From: a virus
DNA length: 64,000 nt
IMG/VR virus record: IMGVR_UViG_3300048921_000363
Span: 1-64,000 of that record
Reading direction: 5' to 3' (one strand)
A model generated the notes under the pieces. The model was not told the DNA's origin. It saw only the letters and a list, made by a program, of their open reading frames with translations, and did no database searches. Of the stretch, positions 8,796 through 17,390 are shown in pieces. Both the position numbers and the translations under genes were made by a program. How positions within the stretch are numbered: the stretch's first letter is position 1; each line of letters opens with the position of its first letter.

Positions 8796-11045
8796 ATGTC
8801 TGCTACATGGAAGAACTTAGAAGAATACGTTCGCGCGATTGCCTCCTTAAAGTGGGGGGCACCTTGCAAAGCAGAGCATATTGACGGGGTTGATTTTGAC
8901 AGTGTTATTCGGATTTCCGATGATGAAGTTATCATCATAGAAGTCACTACTGAAAGAACCCTTCAGAAGGTGCGTGATGACCTCAACAAGATAAAACCTA
9001 CGAAAATCAGGCTCGCGGTTGAGGGTATAATCTGCCGAGCTTACATCATATTAGAAGGTGAGCCTACCCTTAGTATGATTGAAGCCGGCAAAAGCAGCCA
9101 TATAAAGGTGTGTTCGGCCGATGAGTTTAGTAAAGATTTTTTTGATTTCGCTTCCTACGACACTTTGCGAAAAAGATCGCCTTTTGGAAGTGCGGTAGAT
9201 TCCAAAACAGGTGCAAATGATCCTCGCGAATTCATTCATGTTCGTTACTCTGAAATAGATGGCTCAAAAAAATACACGGTAGAAAATATTGCCGCATGTT
9301 TGCAGCGTGGTCAAAACATTGTACTTACCGGAGATTATGGGACTGGTAAAAGCCGGTGTGTACGTGAGGTGTATGAGTTACTTAGAAATCAAACAAGAGA
9401 ATCAGGCGCTTACCCGCTGGCAATAAACCTACGAGATCACTGGAGCAGTTCAAGCGCGTTAGAAGTTATAGCAGGACACCTCGGTATTATCGGCATCGGC
9501 AGTTCTATAGACAATGTTATTCGACTCCTCAACTCTGGAAAACTCATCCTCCTGTTGGACGGGTTTGACGAGATCGGTACTCAAGTTCATGACGCGAGAG
9601 TCGAAGACAGAAAAAGCCTTCGACGAAGAGCAGTACAAGGCGTTCGCGACTTAATTACTCGTGGAAAAACGGGGATACTAATAACCGGTCGATCTCATTT
9701 TTTCGATAGTAGCGAGGAAATGCTAGAAAGCCTTGGTTTATCCGATGGGTCTAATACGGAGTGCATTGAGGCACCGGAAGAGTTCTCAGAAGATGAAGGG
9801 AATAAATACCTACACGCAATCGGCATTAAGTCCCTTGTGCCTGAGTGGTTACCGCGGAAGCCATTAGTTTTCCAGCTCCTCGTTGAACTAGACCCAGCAG
9901 ACGTTAGCGTTATTTTAAATCGCCAGCATGGTGAGTACGAATTCTGGGGCACCTTTATTCACGCAGTATGTAGACGTGAGTCTAGCGGAGTGGGCGGTTC
10001 GATTGCCCCTCAAACCATTCACGCGATTCTTCACAGATTAGCGTCCGTTACCCGCTACTCCGTCACAGCCAATGGCCGTCTTTCCCCCAGTGATATTGAT
10101 ACAGCATACCAAGCGGTAGTAGGATCAGTTCCAGACCAAAGTGGTCGCCAACTTCTTTCAAGAATGTGTACTCTCGGCAGGATAGAACCAGAGTCTCCTG
10201 ACCGACATTTTCTTGATCTTAATGTTCTTGACATCCTTCGTGCGGAAGCGCTTGTAGTAGACGTTATTAACATGAAGGACATACACGATCAAGTTCAATG
10301 GTGCCAATCACTCCGCCACCTTGGGGCATTTCATGCCGCACAAACAATTAAAGTCTTCGACTTGGAGCAACATTGTTTTTCTTATATAAGGAAAAATGGT
10401 AATAGCCGAAACACAAAAAAGCTTGGCGAGATAGTTTCAATTCTAACAATTTTTGGTGGAGATCCATTAGACTTTCAGTCTCTCCAGCTGTCTGGCTCAG
10501 TTTTCCCAGTGTTAAACTTTAGTGCTCGAATAATAAAAAACTTGGTGATCAAGGACTCCGAAATTGAACATTTATTTCTTGGGGCAACACCAATAACAGT
10601 ACAAGATGGCGTGGTGATTGATGGGTGCATCGTTTCACACGCACTTGGGGTTTCAGATTCACAAGGCCTCCCTGCCTGGGTTACAAATACTGAGGCCTTT
10701 AACTATGAGCGAATTTCCAATGCTTCAAGAATCAAAGAGAGCGTTCTACCTCCAGCACAAAAATTGTTTCTTTCTATAATTCATAAGATTTTTTTCCAGC
10801 CTGGTGGTGGAAGAGAAGAAGCATCACTATTAAAGGGTGGTTACGGCCAAAAATTCAGCCCAAAACTAGTGGACTCTATTATCAAAATGCTTTTGCGAGA
10901 GGGCCTTATAGACAGGGCAAAGGGAGATGACGGCTGGGTATATAAACCTATTCGTAGGTATACAGACCGAATGAATAAAATTCGCTCTGAGCTGACTCTT
11001 TCCGAAGACCCGATCTGGAAAGAAGCGTCTACCCTAAAGCAATAA
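8796..11045 (+). CDS. NACHT-type STAND NTPase with N-terminal nuclease-like domain
   Basis: 749 residues. The first 120 contain GVDFDSVIRIS then EVIIIEVTTERTLQKVRDDL, which resembles the D...ExT core of Mrr/PD-(D/E)XK-like domains. A NACHT domain follows: Walker A GDYGTGKSR near residue 185, Walker B LLLDGFDEIG near residue 255, and ILITGRSHF as the sensor strand. The C-terminal third holds no obvious repeats and ends with a winged-helix-like region (SPKLVDSIIKMLLREGLID). An in-frame TGA just upstream fixes the ATG start. Bacterial NACHT proteins are anti-phage sensors in which nucleotide-driven assembly switches on the effector. Here the effector would be the nuclease domain, by inference. 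Confidence 0.75.
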   Translation: MSATWKNLEEYVRAIASLKWGAPCKAEHIDGVDFDSVIRISDDEVIIIEVTTERTLQKVRDDLNKIKPTKIRLAVEGIICRAYIILEGEPTLSMIEAGKSSHIKVCSADEFSKDFFDFASYDTLRKRSPFGSAVDSKTGANDPREFIHVRYSEIDGSKKYTVENIAACLQRGQNIVLTGDYGTGKSRCVREVYELLRNQTRESGAYPLAINLRDHWSSSSALEVIAGHLGIIGIGSSIDNVIRLLNSGKLILLLDGFDEIGTQVHDARVEDRKSLRRRAVQGVRDLITRGKTGILITGRSHFFDSSEEMLESLGLSDGSNTECIEAPEEFSEDEGNKYLHAIGIKSLVPEWLPRKPLVFQLLVELDPADVSVILNRQHGEYEFWGTFIHAVCRRESSGVGGSIAPQTIHAILHRLASVTRYSVTANGRLSPSDIDTAYQAVVGSVPDQSGRQLLSRMCTLGRIEPESPDRHFLDLNVLDILRAEALVVDVINMKDIHDQVQWCQSLRHLGAFHAAQTIKVFDLEQHCFSYIRKNGNSRNTKKLGEIVSILTIFGGDPLDFQSLQLSGSVFPVLNFSARIIKNLVIKDSEIEHLFLGATPITVQDGVVIDGCIVSHALGVSDSQGLPAWVTNTEAFNYERISNASRIKESVLPPAQKLFLSIIHKIFFQPGGGREEASLLKGGYGQKFSPKLVDSIIKMLLREGLIDRAKGDDGWVYKPIRRYTDRMNKIRSELTLSEDPIWKEASTLKQ

Positions 11046-11197
11046 ATAGATAGTTACTGTATTTATTGGTGCGCGAATCGGAAGTAAGAGGAGCACTTCG
11101 TCAACCTTCGTACTATGCAGTCATGCCATGAATTCCAGGTACAACAGTTCGGTAAAATCACACGGTTTGTCCAAGCAGTCCTAAAATTCGGCGCATA

Positions 11198-11235
11198 GAC
11201 CGTCAATGCCGCTCCTTGGAGCGTCGTTGACGGTC
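11198..11235. terminator. Bidirectional-type hairpin between convergent genes
   Basis: GACCGTCAA at 11198-11206 pairs perfectly with 11227-11235, and CGCTCC/GGAGCG (11210-11215 with 11218-11223) extends the stem. It lies between the NACHT gene and umuC, which converge, and could end both transcripts. No long T run is present, so a REP-like repeat is the alternative. The rest of this roughly 295-bp gap holds nothing else I recognise. Confidence 0.5.
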
Positions 11236-11340
11236 AGTATCATTCTCGGTCGACGGGAGTAGCCGTGACCATATGAGCTTAGTGCTTTCCATGCTGGGGA
11301 GAGGCAGACTGACCGCTTCTGGCCGATAGCGGACGATTTA

Positions 11341-12618
11341 CTACCTACAGTTGATCGTCCATAACTGGTCCAATCGAGTCGTGAAGCTCTGACTCATCAT
11401 TTCGCGCCGCATGGCCCACTCTGGCTTGCTAGGGACGCTCGCCGCTCGCAGCGTCCCCCTTCCCCACCGCTCGTTGATCTGATCCAGTACGGCCATGACC
11501 TTGGTAGATTCAGTCGGTTGAGAAGCCGCAAACAGATCGTCCGTGTATTCACCTGGCCGACACAGGTTCATCAGCAACACCTCCGCCTTGCTGTACTTGA
11601 AACCAGGGCGATATACCCGATCCAGCGCATCGACTGCAGCCTTGGTCAGTAGCCGGACGTCATCCGTGGGGTAAGGCATATCGATCACCACACCATTGGC
11701 GTACTTCGCCTCCTCCGGTTTGAACATTCCGGTGCGAATACTCACGCGCACTTTCTTGCACAGCGAGTTTTGCGCCCTGAGCTTTTCTGAGGCTCGCATC
11801 ATGTACGTGGCCACCGCCTCCTTGATCGGTGCCAGCTCCGTCAGCCGGGTGCCGAACATTCGACTGCAGCAGATCTCTTGCTTCGGAGGATCGGGCTCGT
11901 CGAGTTCCAGACAGGGAGTGCCGGCCAGTTCTCGCGCCGTCTTTTCGATCACCACACTGAAGTTTTTGCGCAAAGTCCAAGGGTCGGCTTTTGCCAAATC
12001 CATCGCACTTTTGATTCCCATGGTATCCAGGTGCGCTTTCATTCGACGCCCTACGCCCCACACCTCTGAAACATCGGTGTTGCGAAGTACCCAGTCACGC
12101 TTAGTGGGGTCACAAATATTGACGACACCGCCCGTCTGCGCCTGCAGGCGCTTGGCGGTATGATTGGCGAGCTTGGCCAAGGTTTTGGTGTGAGCGATTC
12201 CCACCCCCACCGGAATGCCAGCGCACCTCAGCACCTGACTCCGAATCTGTCGACCGAGGCCGTCCAAATCATTGATGCCGGTGAGTTCGACAAAGGCTTC
12301 ATCGATGCTATAGACCTCGACTGCGGGCACCATGGACTCAATCAGCGTCATGACGCGTTCACTCATGTCACCGTAAAGCGCGTAGTTCGAGGAGAACGGG
12401 ACGATGCCGTGCTGCTTAAGCTTGTGTTTGATCTGGAAGTACGGCTCGCCCATTTTCACGTATGGCTTGGCGTCGTAGCTGCGGGCGATGACGCAGCCGT
12501 CATTATTCGATAAGACAACGATGGGGACCTTTGCCAGGTCAGGACGGAACACTCGCTCGCAGCTGGCGTAGAAACTGTTGCAATCGATCAGGCCGAACAC
12601 CGGCACCCGCTTAGACAT
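11341..12618 (-). CDS. umuC: Translesion DNA polymerase V subunit UmuC (RulB-like)
   Basis: 425 residues of a Y-family DNA polymerase. FGLIDCNSFYASCERVF near the N terminus carries the first metal-binding Asp. VYSIDEAFVEL (about residue 100) supplies the catalytic SIDE motif. GVGIAHTKTLAKLAN and VWGVGRRMKAHL are the fingers and helix-hairpin-helix parts. I start at the ATG at 12618, which overlaps the umuD stop by 8 bp, giving coupled translation. With UmuD' it performs error-prone bypass of DNA lesions. Carried in a prophage, it would raise UV tolerance and mutation rate of the lysogen, as plasmid rulAB does. Confidence 0.95.
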   Translation of the reverse strand: MSKRVPVFGLIDCNSFYASCERVFRPDLAKVPIVVLSNNDGCVIARSYDAKPYVKMGEPYFQIKHKLKQHGIVPFSSNYALYGDMSERVMTLIESMVPAVEVYSIDEAFVELTGINDLDGLGRQIRSQVLRCAGIPVGVGIAHTKTLAKLANHTAKRLQAQTGGVVNICDPTKRDWVLRNTDVSEVWGVGRRMKAHLDTMGIKSAMDLAKADPWTLRKNFSVVIEKTARELAGTPCLELDEPDPPKQEICCSRMFGTRLTELAPIKEAVATYMMRASEKLRAQNSLCKKVRVSIRTGMFKPEEAKYANGVVIDMPYPTDDVRLLTKAAVDALDRVYRPGFKYSKAEVLLMNLCRPGEYTDDLFAASQPTESTKVMAVLDQINERWGRGTLRAASVPSKPEWAMRREMMSQSFTTRLDQLWTINCR

Positions 12619-13036
12619 GACTGCGCACGCTACCAATGATCACGCCCCAGATCGCGAGCTCATCGCCTTCCAGCACGTAGCGCGGTGGATACTTGGGATT
12701 TTCGGACAGGAGGATCACCTCCTTTCCACGGATGCACAGCCGCTTGCAAAGCGGATCATTGTTAAGCAGCGCAACAACAATATGCCCGTGAGCCGGCTCC
12801 AGTGAACGATCCACTACCGCCAAATCGCCGTCAAAGATTCCTGCCCCCTGCATGCTCTCTCCGGCAATTTTCACCAAGTAAACATGCGGGGCCCGAATGT
12901 TGAGCACTTCGTCGAGTGAGATGTGGGTTTCGATGTGATCCGCTGCCGGCGAAGGAAAACCTGCCGGCACCCGAAAAAGACAAAGAGGTAATTTCCGACC
13001 GCCCACAACAATAGGGCCTAGGATTGAAAAGCTCAT
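12611..13036 (-). CDS. umuD: SOS-inducible UmuD (RulA-like) self-cleaving peptidase
   Basis: 141 residues of the S24 LexA/UmuD family. The cleavage site is an Ala-Gly in VPAGFPSPA (about residue 24). GESM supplies the catalytic Ser and NNDPLCKRL the Lys. RecA filaments stimulate self-cleavage to UmuD', the active partner of UmuC. It is the first gene of the umuDC pair and lies just behind a good LexA site. Confidence 0.95.
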   Translation of the reverse strand: MSFSILGPIVVGGRKLPLCLFRVPAGFPSPAADHIETHISLDEVLNIRAPHVYLVKIAGESMQGAGIFDGDLAVVDRSLEPAHGHIVVALLNNDPLCKRLCIRGKEVILLSENPKYPPRYVLEGDELAIWGVIIGSVRSHV

Positions 13037-13054
13037 GACGCACGACTTCCGATA

Positions 13055-13070
13055 CTGTACGAATATACAG
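13055..13070. promoter_or_regulatory. LexA box upstream of umuDC
   Basis: CTGT at 13055 and ACAG at 13067 with 8 bp between match the gammaproteobacterial CTGT-N8-ACAG SOS box. It ends 19 bp before the umuD start codon, as expected for a LexA-repressed promoter. Confidence 0.9.
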
Positions 13071-13160
13071 TTAACGTTCAGAGCGGCTCTCGGTCAATTT
13101 CTATACGAAATTTCGGATAGACGGGTAGGTAGGAAGTAGGGAAATGATTACCGGCAACCG

Positions 13161-13955
13161 TCAGAACAACCCTCCCAACGCTACCGGTTCCCAGTTCATT
13201 ATTACGAGCTCGCCACTGACTTCAGCCTTCCCCTGCCGCTGGTTGGTCGTGGTGTAGCGAATGTCCAGGGTTTCGAAGTGGAAGCCCGCAAACACGCGGC
13301 GGATGTCCGGGTGGTCATTGATGCTGACCATCACTTTGCCTTTGCAGCGGCGCATGAAGTCAGCCATCCGTTCGTAGTTCTCGAACGGAAAGTCCACGCC
13401 GTAGCCGGCGGTCTGCCAGTAAGGCGGATCCATATAGTGGAAGGTGTGGGCACGGTCGTAGCGTTCCGCGCATTCAAACCAGGGGAGGTTTTCGACGTAG
13501 GTGCCGGACAGGCGCTGCCATGCGGCCGAGAGGTTTTCCTCGATGCGTAGCAGGTTGATGGCCGGGGCGGTGGTCGCCGTACCGAACGTCTGCCCCGAGA
13601 CCTTGCCGGCGAAGGCGTGGTGCTGCAGGTAGAAGAATCGGGCGGCGCGCTGGATGTCGGTGAGGGTTTCGGGGCGGGTCATTTTCTGCCACTCGAACAC
13701 CTGCCGCGAGCTGAGCGCCCATTTGAACTGGCGCACAAACTCTTCGAGGTGGTTCTGCACGACACGGTAAAGCGTGACCAGGTCGCCGTTGATGTCATTG
13801 AGAACTTCGACGGGCGATGGTTGCGGCTTCATGAAGTACAGCGCGGCACCGCCGGCAAAGACTTCGACGTAGCATTCGTGCGGCGGAAAAAGCGGAATGA
13901 GGCGGTCGGCCAGGCGGCGTTTGCCGCCCATCCAAGGAATGATGGGTGTAGACAT
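13161..13955 (-). CDS. dam: DNA adenine N6-methyltransferase (Dam family)
   Basis: 264 residues from the ATG at 13955; a longer frame upstream has no support. IIPWMGGKRRL is motif X, VEVFAGGAALYF is the AdoMet-binding motif I, and YMDPPYW is the catalytic DPPY motif IV. This is the D12 class that usually methylates GATC. It is an orphan enzyme with no restriction partner nearby. It sits after the lysis genes at the end of the minus-strand late region. Protection of phage DNA from host restriction is the likely role. Confidence 0.9.
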   Translation of the reverse strand: MSTPIIPWMGGKRRLADRLIPLFPPHECYVEVFAGGAALYFMKPQPSPVEVLNDINGDLVTLYRVVQNHLEEFVRQFKWALSSRQVFEWQKMTRPETLTDIQRAARFFYLQHHAFAGKVSGQTFGTATTAPAINLLRIEENLSAAWQRLSGTYVENLPWFECAERYDRAHTFHYMDPPYWQTAGYGVDFPFENYERMADFMRRCKGKVMVSINDHPDIRRVFAGFHFETLDIRYTTTNQRQGKAEVSGELVIMNWEPVALGGLF

Positions 13956-14104
13956 GAAAGCAAGACCTTTACTGTATGGATAAACAGGTGCTAGGCTCGC
14001 CGCGCTTTGTGCACGGAGCAAGAGCCTTGGCTGGACTTGCAGGGACCATCTGCAGGGACGGCGGCCGTTCTGAATGTTGACGCATCCGGACCGGCCGCTC
14101 TTTT

Positions 14105-14641
14105 TCACTTCGGTGTTGATACTTCTTTGGCGTATGCCTGACAGGCCGCGAGGGCAATCAGCCCCCGGTCGCCGTCGTTGGTGACACCGATAATTCGTTG
14201 AGCATGCGCTGGGTCAAGTTCGGCTCTTGTGGTGCCATGAGCCACGCTGCCGGTGGTGGTGGCGGTTGGCATCGATCCGTTGCCGGTGGTGGCATCGAGG
14301 AGGACTGACAGGCGCAGATCAGCAGTGGCAAGGCGATCGCGCAGGCGATCCTGATCACGTTGGACATCGCTCAAGGCTCGGTAATGGGTTTGTTCACTGG
14401 TAGCCAGGCGCTGCTCGAGCGCGAGGCGTTTGTTTTGTTCGGCACGCTGCTGCGCGGCCGAGGCCAGGGCCAGTTGATTGAGGGTTTCAGTGTGGAGGCG
14501 GGCCTGTTCGGCGAGTTGTTTGCCGTAGCGCCAATCCTGCACTTGCCAGGTGATAGCAGCGGATCCGCCGACCAGAGTGGTCAGCAGCACCACTTTGCCA
14601 AACAGCCGATACGGCACCGGGATCATTTCGCCTAGGCGCAT
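14105..14641 (-). CDS. i-spanin (Rz-like lysis protein)
   Basis: 178 residues. A single N-terminal membrane segment (about residues 11-28, LFGKVVLLTTLVGGSAAITW) is followed by a long coiled-coil stretch rich in Gln, Arg, Glu and Ala, the plan of a class II inner-membrane spanin. It starts at the ATG at 14641, overlapping the endolysin stop by 10 bp. The o-spanin is encoded inside it in another frame. Together they fuse inner and outer membranes in the last step of lysis. Confidence 0.85.
   Translation of the reverse strand: MRLGEMIPVPYRLFGKVVLLTTLVGGSAAITWQVQDWRYGKQLAEQARLHTETLNQLALASAAQQRAEQNKRLALEQRLATSEQTHYRALSDVQRDQDRLRDRLATADLRLSVLLDATTGNGSMPTATTTGSVAHGTTRAELDPAHAQRIIGVTNDGDRGLIALAACQAYAKEVSTPK
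14158..14367 (-). CDS. o-spanin (Rz1-like lipoprotein), nested in Rz
   Basis: 69 residues, wholly embedded in the i-spanin gene in a different frame. The N terminus is a lipoprotein signal (IALPLLICAC lipobox, Cys near residue 20). The mature part is Pro-rich, as usual for Rz1. It anchors in the outer membrane and binds the i-spanin across the periplasm. Confidence 0.85.
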   Translation of the reverse strand: MSNVIRIACAIALPLLICACQSSSMPPPATDRCQPPPPPAAWLMAPQEPNLTQRMLNELSVSPTTATGG

Positions 14642-15186
14642 AACACCGCCCTCGCCCGCTCCCACAACTGCAGGCGCTCCTGCAGACCATTCAGGCCGCC
14701 GTTGATCTTGCGGGTGATCTCCTCGAACGCGCCCTGATCCGCCAGAGCATTCAGCCCACGAACCCACCAGAACCACGCGGCCGACTCGGCGGCCCACTGC
14801 GGCAGCTCCAGCAGCTCCGGCGTGCGCAGCAAACGCTCGTCGCCGAACAGCGCCAAGCTGCAGCGCAGATAGTTGTTGTGGCCGGTGATCTGAATCAGCC
14901 CACGACCACGGTAGCGCTGGCCATCGCCGTCGGCCTCGGGCGTGTTGCCCAGCCGCGCGGCCAGAGTGCCAGTGTCGTACTTGCTCAAGTACTGGTCGCC
15001 GCCAAGCTCACGCACGTAATTCAGTTCGCCGGATTCGTGTCCGACCTGGGCGAGAAACGCCGCCTGCCGTTGCGGTGTGTGGATCTGCCGGCGGACCATC
15101 GCCGCATTGAGCGCAGAAACAAAAACGCCCGCTTGGCGGCGGGCGTTGGGCATGATGCGTTGCAGCTGTTGCTCTGTCAGTGACAT
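14632..15186 (-). CDS. Endolysin, glycoside hydrolase family 19
   Basis: 184 residues. AFLAQVGHESGELNYVREL near residue 50 holds the catalytic Glu of chitinase-like GH19 lysins. RYRGRGLIQITGHNNY near residue 95 is the second family signature. It cleaves the peptidoglycan glycan strand at the end of infection. There is no signal peptide, so a holin must release it. The holin lies at the far start of the late operon rather than next to it. A terminator-like hairpin is embedded in its early codons. Confidence 0.9.
   Translation of the reverse strand: MSLTEQQLQRIMPNARRQAGVFVSALNAAMVRRQIHTPQRQAAFLAQVGHESGELNYVRELGGDQYLSKYDTGTLAARLGNTPEADGDGQRYRGRGLIQITGHNNYLRCSLALFGDERLLRTPELLELPQWAAESAAWFWWVRGLNALADQGAFEEITRKINGGLNGLQERLQLWERARAVLCA
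15117..15147 (-). terminator. Terminator-like hairpin inside endolysin codons
   Basis: A perfect 9-bp stem (15124-15132 with 15139-15147, 6-nt loop) is followed on the minus strand by a T-rich tract. It lies inside the endolysin coding sequence, encoding residues about 13-24, and is oriented with transcription. Confidence 0.55.
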
Positions 15187-15216
15187 TGGGTTCTCCTCGG
15201 TTGTGGGTCTTCGGCA

Positions 15217-16263
15217 CTACTGTTTGATCTGAACAACCTTCAGATCCTTCGCCGGCTTTTTCTTGCCTTTGGCTTTCGCCTTGCCCTTCTTGCCGCCATT
15301 GCACTCGACCGTCGTGCTCCAGCCGGCCTGAGTGAACACCTGCTCCACCGAGTCGACCAGGTATTCGCCGTCGAGCCCGACCTTGAAGCCTTGGGCGTTG
15401 ATTGATCGTTCGGCAAACAGGTCGATGCGGCCTGCCATCTCCAGCCGAACGCCGGCCGTCGAGCGGTTGAACGCGGTGAGACGCGCCTGAGCTGCCGCTT
15501 CGGCGGCTGACTTGTTCGGGTAGATGTGCCGGTCGGTGTGCACCGGCGGCAGGCCGTCCGGGGATTCATCATTGTCGAGAGTGACCACGGCGAGCTTGCC
15601 GGTCTTCTTGTCCTGATGCTTGGTCGACACGGCTTTGTGGGTGTTGCGGTCACCGAGTCTGAACTGGAAGCGGCTAACGTCTGGGCGGCGGATTGTCACC
15701 ACGCCGAGCGCCTTGCCCGACGCGCTCTCTCCGCCCTGACGCGGCATCACCAGCAGCTTGCCGTCGGCCACCTTGGCTGTGCAGTCGTATTGCTTGGCCA
15801 GGCGCGTGATGAAATTGAAGTCCGACTCGTTGAGTTGATCCGCACGCGGCACCTTAGTCTGAATTGGGCAGACCGCCTGCCAGCCATTGCGAGCGGCGAC
15901 GTCGGCTACGATCCGCGACAACAGCACGTTTTCCCAGCTGCCGCTGCGAGTGGTCTTGCCACTGCCGCGCATGTCGCTGGCCTTGCCAGTGATCACCAAC
16001 GTGTCCGGCGGACCAGATAGTTCGATCTCGTCAACGACGTAACGGCCGATGCGGGTCAGTTTGGTTTCTGCGTAGCCCAGGTAAATCTCGATACTGGCTC
16101 CGCGTGGAGGCAGCACCACCGCGCCGTCACGGTCGTCGATGCGCAGTTCGAACTCGTCGGACTCCATACCGGGTTTATCTGTGGTTTTCAGCTGCAGGAG
16201 GCGGTCATTGATTCGCTGGGTGATGTCGGCGCCGTCGGCGACCACGCGAAAGGCGGGAGTCAT
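15217..16263 (-). CDS. Phage late control protein D (tail hub gpD)
   Basis: 348 residues matching P2 gpD. It starts with PAFRVVADGADITQRINDRLL, has LVITGKASDMRGSGKT and a LNESDFNFITRLAKQYDC stretch, and ends with a very Lys-rich tail. In contractile tails gpD forms the hub (gp27-like) at the tip of the tube under the baseplate. It lies directly after a terminator-like hairpin and gpX. Confidence 0.9.
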   Translation of the reverse strand: MTPAFRVVADGADITQRINDRLLQLKTTDKPGMESDEFELRIDDRDGAVVLPPRGASIEIYLGYAETKLTRIGRYVVDEIELSGPPDTLVITGKASDMRGSGKTTRSGSWENVLLSRIVADVAARNGWQAVCPIQTKVPRADQLNESDFNFITRLAKQYDCTAKVADGKLLVMPRQGGESASGKALGVVTIRRPDVSRFQFRLGDRNTHKAVSTKHQDKKTGKLAVVTLDNDESPDGLPPVHTDRHIYPNKSAAEAAAQARLTAFNRSTAGVRLEMAGRIDLFAERSINAQGFKVGLDGEYLVDSVEQVFTQAGWSTTVECNGGKKGKAKAKGKKKPAKDLKVVQIKQ

Positions 16264-16276
16264 TTATTTTTTCCAT

Positions 16277-16300
16277 AAAAAAACCCGCGCAAGGCGGGCT
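16277..16300 (-). terminator. Terminator-like hairpin between gpX and gpD
   Basis: On the minus strand a CCCGC/GCGGG stem with a short loop is followed by a run of seven T. It stands in the direction of late transcription just before gpD. Confidence 0.6.
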
Positions 16301-16354
16301 TTGAAGGGGATGAAGCTAAAGGAGCAGCGGGCGTTACGCGGTGACTGTAGTTCA

Positions 16355-16561
16355 TCAATCCCACAGCGCTATCCCCTCCTCCGTTGGTTGGAGCAAATCT
16401 GGGAAGAGGATCACGATTCCAGCGCGATAAGGTTGCGGCTCCTCGGCCAATCCTTGATTGGTATCGAGAACGGCCTCGACCGTTCCGCTGAGATGCCCAT
16501 AGGCGTGGTAACACAAGGTATCGAGCAGATCCCCGTCAGACGTTCTGCAAGTCATCGCCAT
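16355..16561 (-). CDS. Tail protein X (gpX, LysM-like)
   Basis: 68 residues. DGDLLDTLCYHAYGHLSGTVEAVLD is the typical P2 gpX pattern, a LysM-like fold that helps close the tail tip. I use the ATG overlapping the end of gpU by 26 bp; another ATG two codons later is possible. The gpX of element C (58442-58654) is a clear relative. Confidence 0.85.
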   Translation of the reverse strand: MAMTCRTSDGDLLDTLCYHAYGHLSGTVEAVLDTNQGLAEEPQPYRAGIVILFPDLLQPTEEGIALWD

Positions 16562-17381
16562 AACGCACGAACTCCAGTGTAAACGCCTGCTTGCGCGGGA
16601 TACCGCCCTGCAGCAGCGCGTTCTGTTCTTCATCGACGCTCTTCAAGCACCAGGTGCCGAGCACGTCGCCATAGCCGGTGGTCAGCGTCAGCGGCAGCTG
16701 CTGAGCGCCGAGGCTGCGCAGGGTGTCCAGTTGTTTGATGCCGCCCTTGAACCCCGGAAAGATCGCGCCCTTAAGGGTGATTTTTTCTTCACCGATGCCC
16801 ACCGCCTGTTGCGCCGGTCGCCGGGTCAGGCGTTCCTGCGAAGCCCAGCGGTACTCGGTCGAGCGCCGCAGCTCGTCGAAGGCGGCGGTATCCAGGTTGA
16901 AGTAATACGGCACCGCCTTGGGATCCAGCGGCTGCACGATCAGCAGGTGCGGGAACGGCTTCACCGCTTCCGGTACCGGCGTCGCGTCCCCGGCCATCGA
17001 TCCGGTCGGCAGGATGTTCCCCAGCGACGGGCTGACCTTGCCGGCGATCTTGTTGATCGCGGTCGACGCCCGGGCAGCCTGTTCCTTCAGTTGGCCCATG
17101 CGCTCATCGATCTGGGACACGGCTCGCGTGGCTTTGTTGTAGGTGGCCACCACCTGCCCAACCTTGGCCTGGGCGGCATTCACCCCGCGCATCACGCGCT
17201 GCAGCTTTTCCCCAATTGCCGGACCGACAAATGGAATGCCTTCCAGCTCCGAGGCCGCACCGCTGATCTCGCTAATCGCACCGTTGATCGGCCCCATCAT
17301 GCCATCGAGGCTGCGCCGGCCGGTCTCCCCTGCTGCTGCCAGTTGCTTGAGCCCTGACTGCAGTTGCTCCATGTAGGCCAT
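16536..17381 (-). CDS. Tail protein U-like (gpU), N-terminally extended
   Basis: 281 residues. The C-terminal half (from FPHLLIVQ to LEFVRYGDD) is the P2 gpU domain, which caps or joins the tail tube and baseplate. P2 gpU alone is about 160 residues. Here about 130 extra N-terminal residues, helical and Ala/Gly-rich, precede it. The ATG has GGAGG 6 nt upstream. Confidence 0.8.
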   Translation of the reverse strand: MAYMEQLQSGLKQLAAAGETGRRSLDGMMGPINGAISEISGAASELEGIPFVGPAIGEKLQRVMRGVNAAQAKVGQVVATYNKATRAVSQIDERMGQLKEQAARASTAINKIAGKVSPSLGNILPTGSMAGDATPVPEAVKPFPHLLIVQPLDPKAVPYYFNLDTAAFDELRRSTEYRWASQERLTRRPAQQAVGIGEEKITLKGAIFPGFKGGIKQLDTLRSLGAQQLPLTLTTGYGDVLGTWCLKSVDEEQNALLQGGIPRKQAFTLEFVRYGDDLQNV

Positions 17382-17390
17382 CAGTCCTCC

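Noticed and set aside
13161-13955. Restriction-modification system
   Set aside because: The adenine methylase has no restriction endonuclease next to it; the C5 methylase likewise. Both look like orphan phage methylases.
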